Positions 63,542 through 64,000 of a stretch of 64,000 nucleotides of DNA are shown piece by piece. Position numbers and translations under genes: made by a program. The DNA is from Oceanobacillus sojae (GTDB taxonomy: Bacteria > Bacillota > Bacilli > Bacillales > Amphibacillaceae), in the NCBI RefSeq assembly GCF_007991515.1, contig NZ_BJYM01000011.1, positions 62,001 to 126,000 of the forward strand, read 5' to 3'. Within the stretch, counting starts at the first letter, position 1. Every line of letters starts with the position of its first letter. Below the pieces are notes generated by a model. The model worked only from the letters and a program-made list of their open reading frames with translations. It made no database searches and was not told where the DNA came from.

Positions 63542-63582
63542 TATCTACATTTTCTTTTTTTAGTTAAACTTAAAATATAAAA

Positions 63583-63623
63583 AAAGCCCTAGGACGCTTG
63601 ATATACAAGGTTTCTAGGGCTTT
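63583..63623 (-). terminator. Terminator of rpsD
   Basis: A stem AAAGCCCTAG / CTAGGGCTTT followed on the minus strand by a run of T (CTTTTTTTATATT). Confidence 0.9.
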
Positions 63624-63651
63624 AAATATTGTTAAATTATATTTCCCGCTA

Positions 63652-64000
63652 TTAACGAGAGTAGAATTCAACGATAAGCTGTTCGTTGATTTCAGCTGGA
63701 AGTTCAGAACGCTCAGGGAAACGAGCATAAGTACCTTCTTTTTTCTCAGCATCAAAAGTAGTATATTCTGGTACGAAGTTATTTACTTCAATAGCTTCTG
63801 TAACGATATCCAGCTTTTGAGATTTTTCACGAAGAGCGATTGTTTGACCAGGTTTTACAGAGTAAGATGGGATATCTACACGAGAACCATCTACTGTAAC
63901 GTGACCATGGTTAACCAGCTGACGTGCTTGCTTGCGTGTACGAGCAAGACCAAGGCGGTAAACAAGGTTATCAAGACGAGATTCAAGAAGAATCATGAAG
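63652..64000 (-). CDS. rpsD: 30S ribosomal protein S4, C-terminal part
   Basis: The gene runs off the right edge; about 115 C-terminal residues of about 200 are visible. They include the S4 domain ([35 protein letters not shown]) and the end [26 protein letters not shown]4 nucleates 16S rRNA folding and in Bacillus represses its own mRNA; the leader with that site lies outside the window. Confidence 0.97.
   Translation of the reverse strand, partial: FMILLESRLDNLVYRLGLARTRKQARQLVNHGHVTVDGSRVDIPSYSVKPGQTIALREKSQKLDIVTEAIEVNNFVPEYTTFDAEKKEGTYARFPERSELPAEINEQLIVEFYSR

Overview
The window is a low-GC Firmicutes chromosome segment, most likely from the family Bacillaceae and close to Oceanobacillus. 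The signs are typical SD sequences (AAAGGAGG type), frequent TTG and GTG starts, T-box tRNA synthetase leaders, CcpA, Spx, MecA and YjbH, spore coat genes with sigma-K-type promoters, and gene orders that match the Bacillus subtilis murC-ytxGH-aroA-ccpA-acuCBA-tyrS, yitS-W, yjaV-med-fabH-fabF, yjbA-trpS, yjbC-spx-mecA-yjbF...yjbP, cotO-cotZ and yjcF-G-H neighbourhoods. No phage, transposase, CRISPR array or rRNA gene was seen.

Layout. 1-12.4 kb: cell wall, aromatic amino acid and carbon-control genes (murC end, ytxG, ytxH, aroA, ccpA, the acuABC operon, a class A PBP, tyrS with a T-box). 12.5-18.7 kb: the yitS-T-U-V-W block plus an Nfu-type protein and uppP. 19-24 kb: yjaV, med and the fatty acid initiation genes fabH and fabF under a FapR-like operator. 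24.3-26.5 kb: yjbA and T-box controlled trpS. 27-42 kb: a secreted glycosidase-like protein, amtB-glnB and the proteostasis/competence/redox group (yjbC, spx, mecA, coiA, pepF, spxH, yjbI, yjbK, sasB, nadK, a pseudouridine synthase, prpE). 42.8-46 kb: mgtE and spore coat genes. 47-49 kb and 58-62 kb: two transcription units of one apparent sugar or polyol regulon (membrane protein plus SDR; SorC-family regulator plus FGGY kinase plus zinc dehydrogenase). They are separated by tRNA-Val, a small accessory cassette (serine hydrolase, DUF2441-like protein, NUDIX, heterodimeric ABC exporter) and yjcH-G-F. 62.2-64 kb: a dicarboxylate/amino acid symporter and the 3' part of rpsD.

Main observations. 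(1) An interspersed element of about 160 bp (five copies at 4.2, 13.4, 22.0, 24.0 and 26.5 kb, plus two possible end fragments) has matching ends and an internal stem whose two arms change together between copies. All five copies lie 5' of a gene in the same sense. (2) A second element family (3.75 and 23.49 kb) begins directly at the T-tract of a terminator in both copies and shares a small module with the first family. (3) The promoters of the 48.8 kb and 58.0 kb units have the same architecture: a CRE over the -35 box, 17 bp, TATACT, 7 bp, then an inverted repeat TGAACAAA-N-TTTGTTCA with arms 14 nt apart. This strongly suggests a split regulon under CcpA and the SorC-family regulator. (4) tyrS and rpsD, neighbours in B. 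subtilis, are here separated by about 51 kb that corresponds to another part of the B. subtilis map, which indicates a rearrangement.

All functions are assigned by reading motifs and gene order; no database search was run.
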